This document shows, piece after piece, positions 50,023-59,084 of a stretch of 64,000 nt of DNA. The notes beneath the pieces are model-generated. The model was not told where the DNA came from. It worked only from the letters and a program-made list of their open reading frames with translations, and did no database searches. Each line of letters starts with the position of its first letter. Within the stretch, counting starts at the first letter, position 1. This DNA is from Streptomyces spiroverticillatus (lineage in GTDB: Bacteria > Actinomycetota > Actinomycetes > Streptomycetales > Streptomycetaceae), in NCBI GenBank assembly GCA_014650415.1, contig BMUX01000007.1, positions 187,761 through 251,760 on the forward strand, given 5' to 3'. The position numbers and the translations under genes are program-made.

Positions 50023-51806
50023 CCCACGTCGAGCGCGTTCCGCAGCCCCAGCTTCCACCGCGTCCGGTCGTGCCGCTTCAACGTCTCGATCGCCGGGATT
50101 TTGTGCAGCCCCTTCACCGTACAGCGGGCTGCATCCGAACCCACTCTGTCCAGAAGGGCGTTGACGGCCTGGCGGGCGGAGGCGTTCGCCCCCTCCATCG
50201 TCGCAAGGTCGATGTCCACCGCGACGTAATCCCCCGCGAGGTAGAAGTTCGGGATCTTCGTCGCGGCGGAGGGGCGGTTGTGGAGGGTGCCGCACGGGTG
50301 GATGAGGAGCTCGTCCTCGTTGGTCGGGTTCGGCGTGCCGAGCCCGTCGACGCCCGGGTCCAGGAACCACGAGTGCAGGGTGCTGTCCTTCAGGACGGTC
50401 TTGCCGGTGTCGTTGAGGGCCGCCTTGAGCTGCGCCCACACCTCCTTCGCCACCTCCTCCCGGGTGCACTGCTTCGCTGTCTTCCCATACAGGATTCCCG
50501 GCTTGTCCCACTCCGAGATGTCGACCGACAGGCACTCGACGGCCACCCCGTCGCCGTACACGGCCGGGAAGTCGCGGCCCTTCCAGTGCCCGGCCTGGGC
50601 GATGCCGGTCAGTGACCACGGCGAGTCGATGAGGTTGACGTGCCCGTCGACCATCTTCGGACGCTCCGTCAGATAGAACTGGATGCCCGTCATCCAGTCC
50701 GTCTCGAGTTTGTCGGCGCGGGTCAACTGCGGATCCAGGGAGCGCATTTCAGCGTTCCAGGTGCGGCGCGCATGCTCAACCGGAATGGCCGATACGTAAT
50801 GGTCGGCGACGACCGACTGACGTAGGCCCGCCGGGTCCTCGATGACGGTCGCGCTGATCCGGCCGCCCGCCGTCTTCATGTCCCGTACGGTCCAGCCCAT
50901 CTTGAACTCCACGCCCAGTGTCCGCAGATGGGCCACCCAGGGGTCGATCCACGCCTCGTTCGTCGGAGCGTTCAGGATGCGGTCGGGCGGGCCGTCCGCG
51001 CCCTGGCCGAGTGCGTTGAAGACGAAGGCCTCGCCGAGCGTGCCGACCGTGCGGGTGCTGGCCTCCTCCGCCTTGGTCGCGACGATGTTGCGGGTGACGC
51101 CGACGGCCAGGATGCGCTGGTACTCCTTCGACATGCGGGCCGCGCGCACGAACTCCCACCACGGGGTCTTCTCCCAGGTGCTGTTGCGGCGTTCGTCGCA
51201 GCTCGTGAAGAAGACGAGCACCCGGTTGACGAAGTAGGCGATCTCGTGGAGGGGGAGGTTGAGCGCCGTTTCCAGCAGGCCGGTGAGCATCCGGCGGATG
51301 TCGTCCAGGTCGAGGTTCGGCGGCTGGTGGCCGGGCCACGGGATCGGCATCCGCATCTCCTCGCGGCCGCCGGAGCGGGCGAACATCATCTCGGGAGGTG
51401 CGATGAGGTTGTCCCAGACCCCGTTGGCGTTGCCGGGGAAGGGGATGCGGCGCATCGTGTCCGGGAGGTTGTGGTAGATCCCGGGGATGAACCGGAAGCC
51501 GTGTTCGCCGGGGAGCGGTTTGCGATTGCCCTTCGCGCTGCCCGGCACGTCCATGCTGCGGGCCTTGCCGCCGAGGGCCCGTCTCTCGTACACGGTGACC
51601 TTGAAGCCGCGTTCGGCGAGTTCGTGCGCGGCGGTCAGACCGGCGACGCCGCCGCCGAGTACGGCGACGGACGGGGCGTCGGCGGCCGGTCGGGCGGGCG
51701 CCGCTTGCGCCGCTCCTGCGGGGAGCGCGCCGAGGGCGGTGGCCCCGCCGACTGCCGCCGCTCCGGCGACGAAGGTACGTCGAGAAGTGGTGCCCGTTCG
51801 GTCCAT
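50019..51806 (-). CDS. Tat-exported FAD-dependent oxidoreductase
   Basis: A 595-residue flavoprotein. A twin-arginine signal (TSRRTFVAGAAAVGG) is followed by the dinucleotide-binding motif VAVLGGGVAGLTAAHELAERG and E of VTVYE. The family-type block EHGFRFIPGIYHNLPDTMRRI and the C-terminal NFYLAGDYVAVDIDLATMEGA indicate the amine-oxidase/phytoene-desaturase superfamily, nearest to hydroxysqualene-dehydroxylase-like proteins. AAGGGG precedes the ATG. It lies between two NACHT genes in opposite orientation; its stop overlaps that of NACHT 1. Substrate unknown; a link to the NACHT proteins is unproven. Confidence 0.88.
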   Translation of the reverse strand: MDRTGTTSRRTFVAGAAAVGGATALGALPAGAAQAAPARPAADAPSVAVLGGGVAGLTAAHELAERGFKVTVYERRALGGKARSMDVPGSAKGNRKPLPGEHGFRFIPGIYHNLPDTMRRIPFPGNANGVWDNLIAPPEMMFARSGGREEMRMPIPWPGHQPPNLDLDDIRRMLTGLLETALNLPLHEIAYFVNRVLVFFTSCDERRNSTWEKTPWWEFVRAARMSKEYQRILAVGVTRNIVATKAEEASTRTVGTLGEAFVFNALGQGADGPPDRILNAPTNEAWIDPWVAHLRTLGVEFKMGWTVRDMKTAGGRISATVIEDPAGLRQSVVADHYVSAIPVEHARRTWNAEMRSLDPQLTRADKLETDWMTGIQFYLTERPKMVDGHVNLIDSPWSLTGIAQAGHWKGRDFPAVYGDGVAVECLSVDISEWDKPGILYGKTAKQCTREEVAKEVWAQLKAALNDTGKTVLKDSTLHSWFLDPGVDGLGTPNPTNEDELLIHPCGTLHNRPSAATKIPNFYLAGDYVAVDIDLATMEGANASARQAVNALLDRVGSDAARCTVKGLHKIPAIETLKRHDRTRWKLGLRNALDVG

Positions 51807-51942
51807 CTGCCCAGCCCCTTACCAGTGGTAACCGACACATGAGTCGCAGGAGCATAGAGCGGCCCCGCTCGTCACGGGAAGACCTCTGTCAACTCCGGTG
51901 CTAATAAGGTGTGTTGGGGTGGCTGAAAGGTGATGTGCGGCT

Positions 51943-51961
51943 CGGTTGTCGGTGGTGCGTG
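51943..51961 (+). promoter_or_regulatory. Conserved block upstream of NACHT gene 2
   Basis: The same 19 bases as at 46679-46697, followed by GTACATC. It lies 14 to 20 bases before the two possible ATG codons (51976, 51982). Conservation outside coding sequence suggests a promoter or operator kept after duplication. Confidence 0.5.
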
Positions 51962-51981
51962 GTACATCTGGATGCATGGGG

Positions 51982-54900
51982 ATGCGCGGGCGGCGGTTGC
52001 TGAGTTACCGGGATGCGGTGGCGATTCTGGGGGGTGACAGCGAGGCGCTGGCGGCGGCGGACCGGGCCCTGAGCGGAGCCTTGTCCGTGGCCACGGGAGG
52101 GGTGAGCGATACAGCGCTCGGGATCTTGGGCGCGCAAGGGCGGTTGCTGCGGCTGGGGCGGGATCTGACCTCAGGGCTGCGGGACCGGCTGGGGGGTGCC
52201 GGGCGTACGGAGCGTACGGAGAAGATCGCGGCGGCACACGCGGTGCTGGTGGTCACGGCGTACTTCGAGGCGTTCGGCGAGGTGGAATTGCCCTTTGCCG
52301 TGGCTGAGTTGGAGCTCACGGCCGCGGAGCAGGTCGGCATCGCGGGCGGCGACCGGACTGCCAGGCCGCTCGTCAGGCAACTGCTCCTCGCGGAGATCCC
52401 GCAGGTGGGACCGGCTCTGCCGTACGAGAGGTTCCAGCTCGATCTGCTCGACTGGTACAGAAGTGCCACGGCGAACATGGACTTCTTCATCCAGGGGCTG
52501 GCCGTTTGGGAACGACTCGACGACCGGCAGCGGGCCGAGGCGCGTTCCGCCATGAGCGGACTGGAGTGGTCGGCCTGGGCCCACTACGAACAGCTCTATT
52601 CCCGACTAGCCGTGGAAGTACCGGAATTCGGATTCTGGTCCGGCCAAGTCGAGCACCAGGCGACCCGCCACGAGATCCGCCAGGCCCTGACCGGCGTCGA
52701 GGGCGCGCTCCACGGCCTGGTCGTCGCGCCCGCCCTCCGCCACGCCGCCGCCGGACTCGCCACCGCCTACCGCTCGGACCTCGGCAAGCAGATCCTCGCG
52801 GAGGGCGAGGCCCCGAGCGGACTCACCCTGCCCACCCTCGGGGACGGATACGTGGACCCGGACTTCCGGGTCTCGGACGTACCCGCCGACGGCAACGGAC
52901 CCGCGCAAGAGGGCTGGTGGGAGGGGCTTCCGGTGCGGTCCGACCTCACCGAGTTCCTCGCCGGAACCCTCACTTCCCGCCCCGCAGCCAACGCACCTCT
53001 GCTCGTCCTGGGCCAACCGGGGGCGGGCAAGTCCGTCCTGACCAGGATCCTCGCGGCTCGGCTGACTGACACCGGATTCCTGCCCGTACGGGTCGTGCTG
53101 CGTGAGGTGCGCGCCGAGGACGACGTGCAGGACCAGGTCGAGCACGCGGTGCGGGCGGCCACCGGTGAGCGGACGTCCTGGACGGACCTGGTTCGGTCCG
53201 CCGAAGGCGCCGTGCCCGTTCTCCTCTTCGACGGCTTCGACGAACTCCTCCAGGCCACCGGCGTCAGCCAGACCGACTATCTCCTCAGGATCGCCAAGTT
53301 CCAGCAGCGCGAAGCCGACCAGGGCCGCCCGGTCTATGCCCTGGTGACGAGCCGTACGGCCGTCGCGGACCGGGCCCGCTGCCCGGAAGGCACGGTGGCG
53401 GTACGCCTCGAACCGTTCGCCGAACCGCACATCCGTCGCTGGCTCACGGTCTGGAACGCGGCCAACGCACCGCACTTCACCGCCCAGGGCCTTCGGCCGC
53501 TGCCCGTCGCCGTCGCATGCCGGCACGCCGAACTGGCCTCGCAGCCGCTCCTCCTGCTGATGCTCGCTCTGTACGACGCCAACGCCAACGCGCTCCAACG
53601 GGAGACGGAGAGCGGCACACCCCTGGGTGCGGCCGACCTGTACGAGGAGCTGCTGAACTCCTTCGCGGTCCGCGAGATAGGCAAGCGCGGCGACGGCCTC
53701 ACAGCCCGCGACCTTGCCGCCCACTCCGAGCGCGAACTCCAGCGGCTCTCCCTCATCGCCTTCGGCATCCTGAACCGCCGCCGCCAGTGGATCACCGCGG
53801 ACGAACTCCAGGAGGACCTCACCGCCCTGCTCGGCGGCCCCGACACCGCCGCCCCGACAGACTTCCGGCGTACCCCGCTCAACCAGGCGGAGATCGCCCT
53901 CGGCCGCTTCTTCTTCGTACAGAAGGCGCAGGCGCTCCAGGAGGAGCGGGACCTGACGACGTACGAGTTCCTGCACGCCACCTTCGGGGAGTATTTGGTC
54001 GCCCGGACAACAGTGCTTCTGCTCAGCCAACTCGTCGATCAGTCTGCAGCATTGGCGATCGGCCGGGCGCCTGCGGACGACGAGATGCTGTATGCCCTGC
54101 TGTCGTTCGCGCCCGTGGTGTCACGCCAGATGCTGTGGTTCGTCGAGGCGTGCATCGGCCGACTCGCGTCGGAGCGGCGGGAGCGGCTCGGTGAGGTGTT
54201 GATCGAGGTCATGGCCGACGCTCGCAAGAGGGTGGAGTTCCGGTACGCCGATTACCGCCCTCTCCCGCACCCGACGGCTTCCCGGCACGCCATGTACGAG
54301 GCGAACCTGCTCGTGCTGACGGTCCTGGTCACCGGCGGGGTCACCGCGAGCGCGCTCTTCCCCACCAGCGATCCGGCGGGCACCTGGTCGCACAGGGTGC
54401 AGCTGTACCGTTCTGCGTTGACCGACCAGGAGTGGGAGGATCTCGCCTCCGCGCTTCAGGTGCACCGCTGTTGGATCGATGGGGCACGGGAGCTCACGGT
54501 GCTCCCGGCTACGGCGCCGAAGCCGCCGGGTGGCGTCGGGGCGGTCGACCCCTACTGGGCATTCCGCTACGGGCCCGACCACGAGTACCGCACGACACAG
54601 GTCACCTGGTCGCGGGTTTACGCGGAGAAGAGCCGACACCGGATGGACATCGCCGACGCCGGTCAGGACCTGTTGGTGCGGCATGCACTGGACCCGTTCT
54701 TCGAACACTTCGGTATTGCCCTGACCACCTTCCACGGGGAGGCGGACGGCCCGGCCACGTCCTGGGCGCATGACCTGCTGAGCCTCTGGTTTGCGAGCCA
54801 CCTGCGGTCCTCTGACGAGGAGCTTACGGAGCGCTACGAACGCTGCACGCAACTGCTGCGTGCGGCTGTGCGCGGACCCCACGACAACAACGACACGCTC

Positions 54901-55290
54901 CGTTCGATGATCTCCGGTCAACTGCTGTTTGATGCACATCGGTTGCCGGTACGTGTGGTGCACAGTGTGGTTTATGCCCTGTACCAGCTGGATAGCACCC
55001 CGCAGGGGGCCGCCGTGCTGGCGCGCATCCTGTTCCGGCGTCTGAACACCATGGACTTGTACCCGCACGCGGACGGCACGGACGTCGAGGCCGAGTGTGG
55101 GCTGCTGTGCGATTCACTGGGTGTTGTCATTGAGACGGTGGCGGAAATGCCAGAGTTACTCCTCCGGATTTGGGGTGAGGAGGGCCGTCATCGTCGGTCC
55201 CGGCGGTTCATGTCGGATCTGGTCGCACAGGTGCCGGAAGTGATGGCGGTGCAGTTGCGCGATTTGCTGCGTCGCTACGAAGAAGACTGA
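51982..55290 (+). CDS. NACHT NTPase 2 (NLR-like STAND protein)
   Basis: A 1102-residue paralogue of the protein at 46711-50022. With ATG 51982 its Walker A GQPGAGKS is at 344-351, exactly as in the paralogue, so the N-terminal domain has the same length. Walker B LLFDGFDEL and the TSRTAVADRARC block are identical. The C-terminal 200 residues share landmarks (HALDPFF, AHDLL, DAHRLP) but differ widely. The last 400 bp use more A/T-rich codons than the rest and include a TTA codon at 55156-55158 (residue 1059), so full translation should need bldA. ATG 51976 is an alternative start. No ribosome site is obvious. Confidence 0.9.
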   Translation: MRGRRLLSYRDAVAILGGDSEALAAADRALSGALSVATGGVSDTALGILGAQGRLLRLGRDLTSGLRDRLGGAGRTERTEKIAAAHAVLVVTAYFEAFGEVELPFAVAELELTAAEQVGIAGGDRTARPLVRQLLLAEIPQVGPALPYERFQLDLLDWYRSATANMDFFIQGLAVWERLDDRQRAEARSAMSGLEWSAWAHYEQLYSRLAVEVPEFGFWSGQVEHQATRHEIRQALTGVEGALHGLVVAPALRHAAAGLATAYRSDLGKQILAEGEAPSGLTLPTLGDGYVDPDFRVSDVPADGNGPAQEGWWEGLPVRSDLTEFLAGTLTSRPAANAPLLVLGQPGAGKSVLTRILAARLTDTGFLPVRVVLREVRAEDDVQDQVEHAVRAATGERTSWTDLVRSAEGAVPVLLFDGFDELLQATGVSQTDYLLRIAKFQQREADQGRPVYALVTSRTAVADRARCPEGTVAVRLEPFAEPHIRRWLTVWNAANAPHFTAQGLRPLPVAVACRHAELASQPLLLLMLALYDANANALQRETESGTPLGAADLYEELLNSFAVREIGKRGDGLTARDLAAHSERELQRLSLIAFGILNRRRQWITADELQEDLTALLGGPDTAAPTDFRRTPLNQAEIALGRFFFVQKAQALQEERDLTTYEFLHATFGEYLVARTTVLLLSQLVDQSAALAIGRAPADDEMLYALLSFAPVVSRQMLWFVEACIGRLASERRERLGEVLIEVMADARKRVEFRYADYRPLPHPTASRHAMYEANLLVLTVLVTGGVTASALFPTSDPAGTWSHRVQLYRSALTDQEWEDLASALQVHRCWIDGARELTVLPATAPKPPGGVGAVDPYWAFRYGPDHEYRTTQVTWSRVYAEKSRHRMDIADAGQDLLVRHALDPFFEHFGIALTTFHGEADGPATSWAHDLLSLWFASHLRSSDEELTERYERCTQLLRAAVRGPHDNNDTLRSMISGQLLFDAHRLPVRVVHSVVYALYQLDSTPQGAAVLARILFRRLNTMDLYPHADGTDVEAECGLLCDSLGVVIETVAEMPELLLRIWGEEGRHRRSRRFMSDLVAQVPEVMAVQLRDLLRRYEED

Positions 55291-55324
55291 CCGGGGGCGT
55301 TGTGCGGGGGGACTCTCCCGTTAC

Positions 55325-55828
55325 TCAGCCCCGCGCCCGATACACGTACGCGTCCGTCAGCGGCAGCGGCAGATCCGGCCGCCACGCGCGCAGTACGGCC
55401 GCCGACGGGACGAAGAGCGCGTCCGGGATGTCGGCCGGCGCGAACCACTCCCACCGCACGATCTTGTCCGGCTCCGTCACCCGGGGCACACCACCCCCGG
55501 ACGGCACATGCACCGCCGCGGAAATCCGGTTCAGCCCGTAGCCGCTGTCGAGCGCCACGCCCACGACCCGCGCTCGGGAGGCGTCCGGCACCAGGCCCGT
55601 TTCCTCGCCGAGTTCCCGCAGCCCGGCCTGCTCGAAGCTCTCGCCGGTGTCCACCTTGCCGCCCGGCAGCTCCCAGCGGCCGTTGTGGCCGAGGCCCAGC
55701 AGGACGTGGCCCGTCGTCGTGTCCTGGACGATCACGCCGACGCCGGTGAGGCAGTTCGGGGTGGGGGCGATGCGGGTCTGCGTGTCGGTGGTGGGGTTCG
55801 TGAGGCGTCGTACGTCGTTCATGGTCAT
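55325..55828 (-). CDS. Nudix hydrolase
   Basis: A 167-residue Nudix protein. The Nudix box is complete: GKVDTGESFEQAGLREL plus GEETGL fits G-x5-E-x7-R-E-U-x-E-E-x-G-U. The preceding GLGHNGRWELPGG is typical. Such proteins hydrolyse nucleoside diphosphate derivatives such as oxidised dNTPs, ADP-ribose or sugar nucleotides; the substrate is not evident. ATG 55828 and ATG 55822 are both possible. It lies 23 bases after the XRE-cupin gene on the same strand. Confidence 0.9.
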   Translation of the reverse strand: MTMNDVRRLTNPTTDTQTRIAPTPNCLTGVGVIVQDTTTGHVLLGLGHNGRWELPGGKVDTGESFEQAGLRELGEETGLVPDASRARVVGVALDSGYGLNRISAAVHVPSGGGVPRVTEPDKIVRWEWFAPADIPDALFVPSAAVLRAWRPDLPLPLTDAYVYRARG

Positions 55829-55851
55829 CGACCATAGGCGGTGGGGGCCGG

Positions 55852-56511
55852 TCAATGGGCCCCGGGCTGGTCGCCGTACGCCGTCACCGAGAGGAAGCGG
55901 ATGGGGAGGGCGAGGAGTTCCTGCGGGCCGTGGGCGCCCTCCCCGTCGAGCTGGAGGGCGTCGCCGGCGCGCATCTCGTACTGGGCCTCCCCATGTCCGT
56001 ACACCATCGCCCCTTCGAGCATGTAGATCAGCTCCGTGCCCGGATGCTGGAAGAGGGGGAAGACCTCGCTGGACTCGGTGAGCGTGACCAGGACGGCTTC
56101 CATCCGCTTGTGCGGGCCGCGCAGGGCGCCGAGCAGTTCGTAGAGGTGGCCGACGCGGCTGCCCCGGCGGGCGATGCGGGCGCCCTGGCCGGACGGGACG
56201 AACACGGCCTCGCGCTCGGCGTCCACGCCCCGGAAGAGGGCGGTGACCGGGACGTCGAGGCCGGTGGCGAGGCGGGAGAGGGTGGTGAGGCTGCACGAGG
56301 TCTGGGCGTTCTCGATCTTCGAGAGCATCGCCTTGGAGATCCCGCAGCGGGCGGCCAGGTCGGCGAGGGAGAGGCCGGAGGTGGTGCGGTAGTGGCGGAC
56401 CTGGTGGGCGATGGCCTTTTCGAGGGAGGGGGGCTGGGGGGCGTGGATCTCCCGGTCCGGGAGGGGGCCCGGGGCTCCCTCCGGGGTGGGTGGGGATGTC
56501 ATGGGGGTCAT
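55852..56511 (-). CDS. XRE-cupin transcriptional regulator
   Basis: A 219-residue regulator. The XRE HTH (GLSLADLAARCGISKAMLSKIE) is at about 45-100 and a cupin-2 ligand domain at about 125-205 (FQHPGTELIYMLEGAMVYG, MRAGDALQLDGEGAHGP). Regulators of this layout often control amine and polyamine catabolism. It lies downstream of and on the same strand as the glutamine-synthetase-like/oxidase operon, separated by a minisatellite, so control of that operon is a reasonable inference. Confidence 0.9.
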   Translation of the reverse strand: MTPMTSPPTPEGAPGPLPDREIHAPQPPSLEKAIAHQVRHYRTTSGLSLADLAARCGISKAMLSKIENAQTSCSLTTLSRLATGLDVPVTALFRGVDAEREAVFVPSGQGARIARRGSRVGHLYELLGALRGPHKRMEAVLVTLTESSEVFPLFQHPGTELIYMLEGAMVYGHGEAQYEMRAGDALQLDGEGAHGPQELLALPIRFLSVTAYGDQPGAH

Positions 56512-56559
56512 TGTGTCCCAGGGGGTGGGCTTCCTCGCGAGCCGGTGCGCGGCGGAGCA

Positions 56560-56637
56560 CGGACCAGCAGCGCACGGACCAGCAGTACGTACGCCAGCAG
56601 CGCGTGCGCCAGCAGTGCACGCACCAGCAGTACGTGC
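56560..56637. repeat. 15-bp minisatellite between two genes
   Basis: The core CCAGCAG recurs at 56564, 56579, 56594, 56609 and 56624 with exact 15-bp spacing; flanking bases of each unit vary. It fills the space between the FAD oxidase stop and the XRE-cupin gene, including the leader of the latter. Confidence 0.85.
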
Positions 56638-56638
56638 C

Positions 56639-57751
56639 CTAGCCGTGCGCCGCGAGCGAGAAGCGGGCGTCCGGGCCGGGGCCCCGGCCCGTGGCCAGGT
56701 CGGTGGTCCACTCGCCGATCAGCGGGGCGAACTTCGCGCCGTGCCCCGAGCAGGGGGAGGCCACGACCACGGGCCCGGCCCGGTCGAGGAGGAAGTCCTC
56801 GTTCAGGGTGGAGGTATAGAGGCAGGTGGCCTCGTTGAAGGGCTCCGGGACGAGGCCGGGCAGCCAGTCGCGGACGTACGCGGTGATGCGTTCGCGGGCC
56901 GCCGGGTCCACCGTGCCGGAGCGCGTACGGGCCGTCGTCGGGGCGCCCGCGTCGTGCTCGGCGATCTTGCGGGCGTCGCCGGGACCGCCGTCCCTGCCGC
57001 CCGGCAGGCTGTACGTCGACAAGTCGGCCTTGTGCACGATCACCGGCCACTCCGCCGCAACCTCGTCCCCGCACGCGAAGTGGAACACCTGCTGCTGCGT
57101 CACCACCAGCTCCGGCAGCGGTACGAGGCCGCCCACCAGGTCCCGTACCCACGCCCCCGCGGACACCACCACCCGCCGCGCCGTCACCGTCGACCCGTCC
57201 GCGCCCTCCAGCCGCACCCCCTCCTCGCCCAGCACCACGATCCGCCGCACCTCGTACCCGTGCCGCACCTGGGCACCCCGCTCCCCGGCCCGCCGTACGA
57301 ACGCATCCACCGCCCGGGCCGCATCCACCGTGCCCGCCTCCTCGTGGTGCAGCACCGGGCCCGCGAAGCGCAACCCCGGCCAGCGGTGGGCGGCCTCCGA
57401 CGCGGACAGGAGATCGTGCGGGACGCCGCAATCGGCCAGAACCGCCGCGATGCCCTCTGGGTCGCGGCCCGCCCCGTGGTCCAGCCCGCCGGTCATGCGC
57501 AGCAGCGACACGTGCGCGTCCGACTCCAGCTCCCGCCACAGGGACATCGCCCGGCCCGTCATCCGTACGTACAGCGCATCCGCGTACGCCCGCCGCACGA
57601 TGCGCGCGCTCCCGTGCGAGCTGCCCCGGTCGTGCCCGGGCGCGAACTGTTCCAGGAGTACGACGTCCAGGCCGCGCCGCGAAGCCGCCCACGCGGTCGC
57701 CGCCCCCATCAGGCCCGCCCCGACCACCGCCAGGTCCGCGTCCGGGGTCAC
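56639..57751 (-). CDS. Monomeric FAD-dependent amine oxidase (MSOX/SolA-like)
   Basis: A 370-residue flavoenzyme of the monomeric sarcosine oxidase / N-methyltryptophan oxidase family. The FAD motif is VVGAGLMGAATAWAASRRG; GSSHGSARIVRRAY follows as in the family; and SPCSGHGAKFAPLIGEWTTD contains the Cys that carries the flavin covalently. Start GTG 57751 overlaps the upstream gene stop (GTGA); longer frames upstream lie inside that gene. As last enzyme of the operon it is expected to oxidise an N-methylated amino acid, most plausibly N-methylglutamate, releasing formaldehyde and glutamate. Confidence 0.9.
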   Translation of the reverse strand: MTPDADLAVVGAGLMGAATAWAASRRGLDVVLLEQFAPGHDRGSSHGSARIVRRAYADALYVRMTGRAMSLWRELESDAHVSLLRMTGGLDHGAGRDPEGIAAVLADCGVPHDLLSASEAAHRWPGLRFAGPVLHHEEAGTVDAARAVDAFVRRAGERGAQVRHGYEVRRIVVLGEEGVRLEGADGSTVTARRVVVSAGAWVRDLVGGLVPLPELVVTQQQVFHFACGDEVAAEWPVIVHKADLSTYSLPGGRDGGPGDARKIAEHDAGAPTTARTRSGTVDPAARERITAYVRDWLPGLVPEPFNEATCLYTSTLNEDFLLDRAGPVVVASPCSGHGAKFAPLIGEWTTDLATGRGPGPDARFSLAAHG

Positions 57752-59073
57752 CGCCCGGCCCCCGGGATCCAGTCCGTCCCGGCCAGCGGGACGCGGGCCA
57801 TCGCCGATGCTTCGATCGTCAGGGCCACCAGGTCCTCCGGTTCCAGGTGATGCAGGTGTGCCTTGCCGCACGCCCGCGCGATGGTTTGCGCCTCCATCGT
57901 CATCACCCGCAGGTAGTTGGCAAGACGGCGTCCGCCCTCGACCGGGTCCAGGCGGGCGGCCAGCTCCTCGTCCTGGGTGGAGATTCCCGCCGGGTCGCGG
58001 CCCGCCTGGAAGTCGTCGTAGTACCCGGCCGCCGACCCCAACTCCCGGTATTCCGCTTCCCACTTGGGGTGGTTGTCGCCGAGCGCGATCAGTGCCGCCG
58101 TGCCGATCGCCACCGCGTCCGCGCCCAGCGCCATGCACTTCGCCACGTCCGCGCCCGAGCGGATGCCGCCCGAGACGATCAGCTGCACCTTGCGGTGCAG
58201 CCCCTCCTCCTGGAGCGCGCGGACCGCCTGGGGGAGCGCGGCCAGCGTCGGAATGCCGACGTGCTCGATGAAGACGTCCTGGGTGGCGGCCGTGCCGCCC
58301 TGCATCCCGTCGACCACGATGACGTCCGCGCCCGCCTTCGCCGCCAGCTTCACGTCGTAATAGGTGCGGGTCGCGCCGATCTTGACGTAGACCGGCTTCT
58401 CCCAGTCGGTGATCTCCCGCAGCTCCCGGATCTTGATCTCCAGGTCGTCGGGGCCCGTCCAGTCGGGGTGGCGGCAGGCGCTGCGCTGGTCCACGCCGAC
58501 GGGGAGGGTGCGCATCCCCGCCACCCGCTCGGTGATCTTCTGCCCGAGGAGCATGCCGCCGCCGCCCGGCTTCGCGCCCTGGCCGAGGACGACCTCGATG
58601 GCGTCGGCCTTGCGCAGGTCGTCGGGGTTCATCCCGTACCGGGACGGCAGGTACTGGTACACGAGGTGCTTGGACTGGCCGCGCTCCTCGGGCGTCATGC
58701 CGCCGTCGCCGGTCGTCGTCGAGGTGCCGGCGTCGCTCGCACCGCGCCCCAGGGCCTCCTTCGCCCGCCCGGACAGCGCGCCGAAGCTCATTCCGGCGAT
58801 CGTGACGGGCGTGTCCAGGTGCAGGGGGAAGGTCGCGTGGCGGTCGCCGAGGACGACGTCGGTGCCGCAGCGCTCCCGGTAGCCCTCCAGCGGGTAGCGG
58901 GACATGCTCGCGCCGAGGAACAGCAGGTCGTCGAAGTGCGGGAGGCGACGCTTGGCGCCCCAGCCCCGGATGTCGTACACGCCGGTCTCGGCGGCGCGCT
59001 GGATGGCGTGGATGGTGGCCCGGTCGAACGTCGCCGACTCGCGCAGGCCGCGGGCGGAGGGATCGTCGTACAT
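57748..59073 (-). CDS. FMN-binding glutamate synthase family protein (MgsC-like)
   Basis: A 441-residue TIM-barrel protein corresponding to the central FMN domain of glutamate synthase as a separate subunit. Signature segments are PVTIAGMSFGALSGRAKEAL, GQGAKPGGGGMLLGQKI, DVIVVDGMQGGTAATQ and IVSGGIRSGADVAKCMALGADAVAIG. The Cys cluster for the 3Fe-4S centre is reduced to scattered Cys residues. ATG 59073 has GAGG at good spacing; GTG 59085 overlapping the previous stop is the alternative. With the two preceding genes it forms a split glutamate-synthase-like enzyme, as in N-methylglutamate synthase. Confidence 0.9.
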   Translation of the reverse strand: MYDDPSARGLRESATFDRATIHAIQRAAETGVYDIRGWGAKRRLPHFDDLLFLGASMSRYPLEGYRERCGTDVVLGDRHATFPLHLDTPVTIAGMSFGALSGRAKEALGRGASDAGTSTTTGDGGMTPEERGQSKHLVYQYLPSRYGMNPDDLRKADAIEVVLGQGAKPGGGGMLLGQKITERVAGMRTLPVGVDQRSACRHPDWTGPDDLEIKIRELREITDWEKPVYVKIGATRTYYDVKLAAKAGADVIVVDGMQGGTAATQDVFIEHVGIPTLAALPQAVRALQEEGLHRKVQLIVSGGIRSGADVAKCMALGADAVAIGTAALIALGDNHPKWEAEYRELGSAAGYYDDFQAGRDPAGISTQDEELAARLDPVEGGRRLANYLRVMTMEAQTIARACGKAHLHHLEPEDLVALTIEASAMARVPLAGTDWIPGAGR

Positions 59074-59084
59074 GGGGGTCCTCA

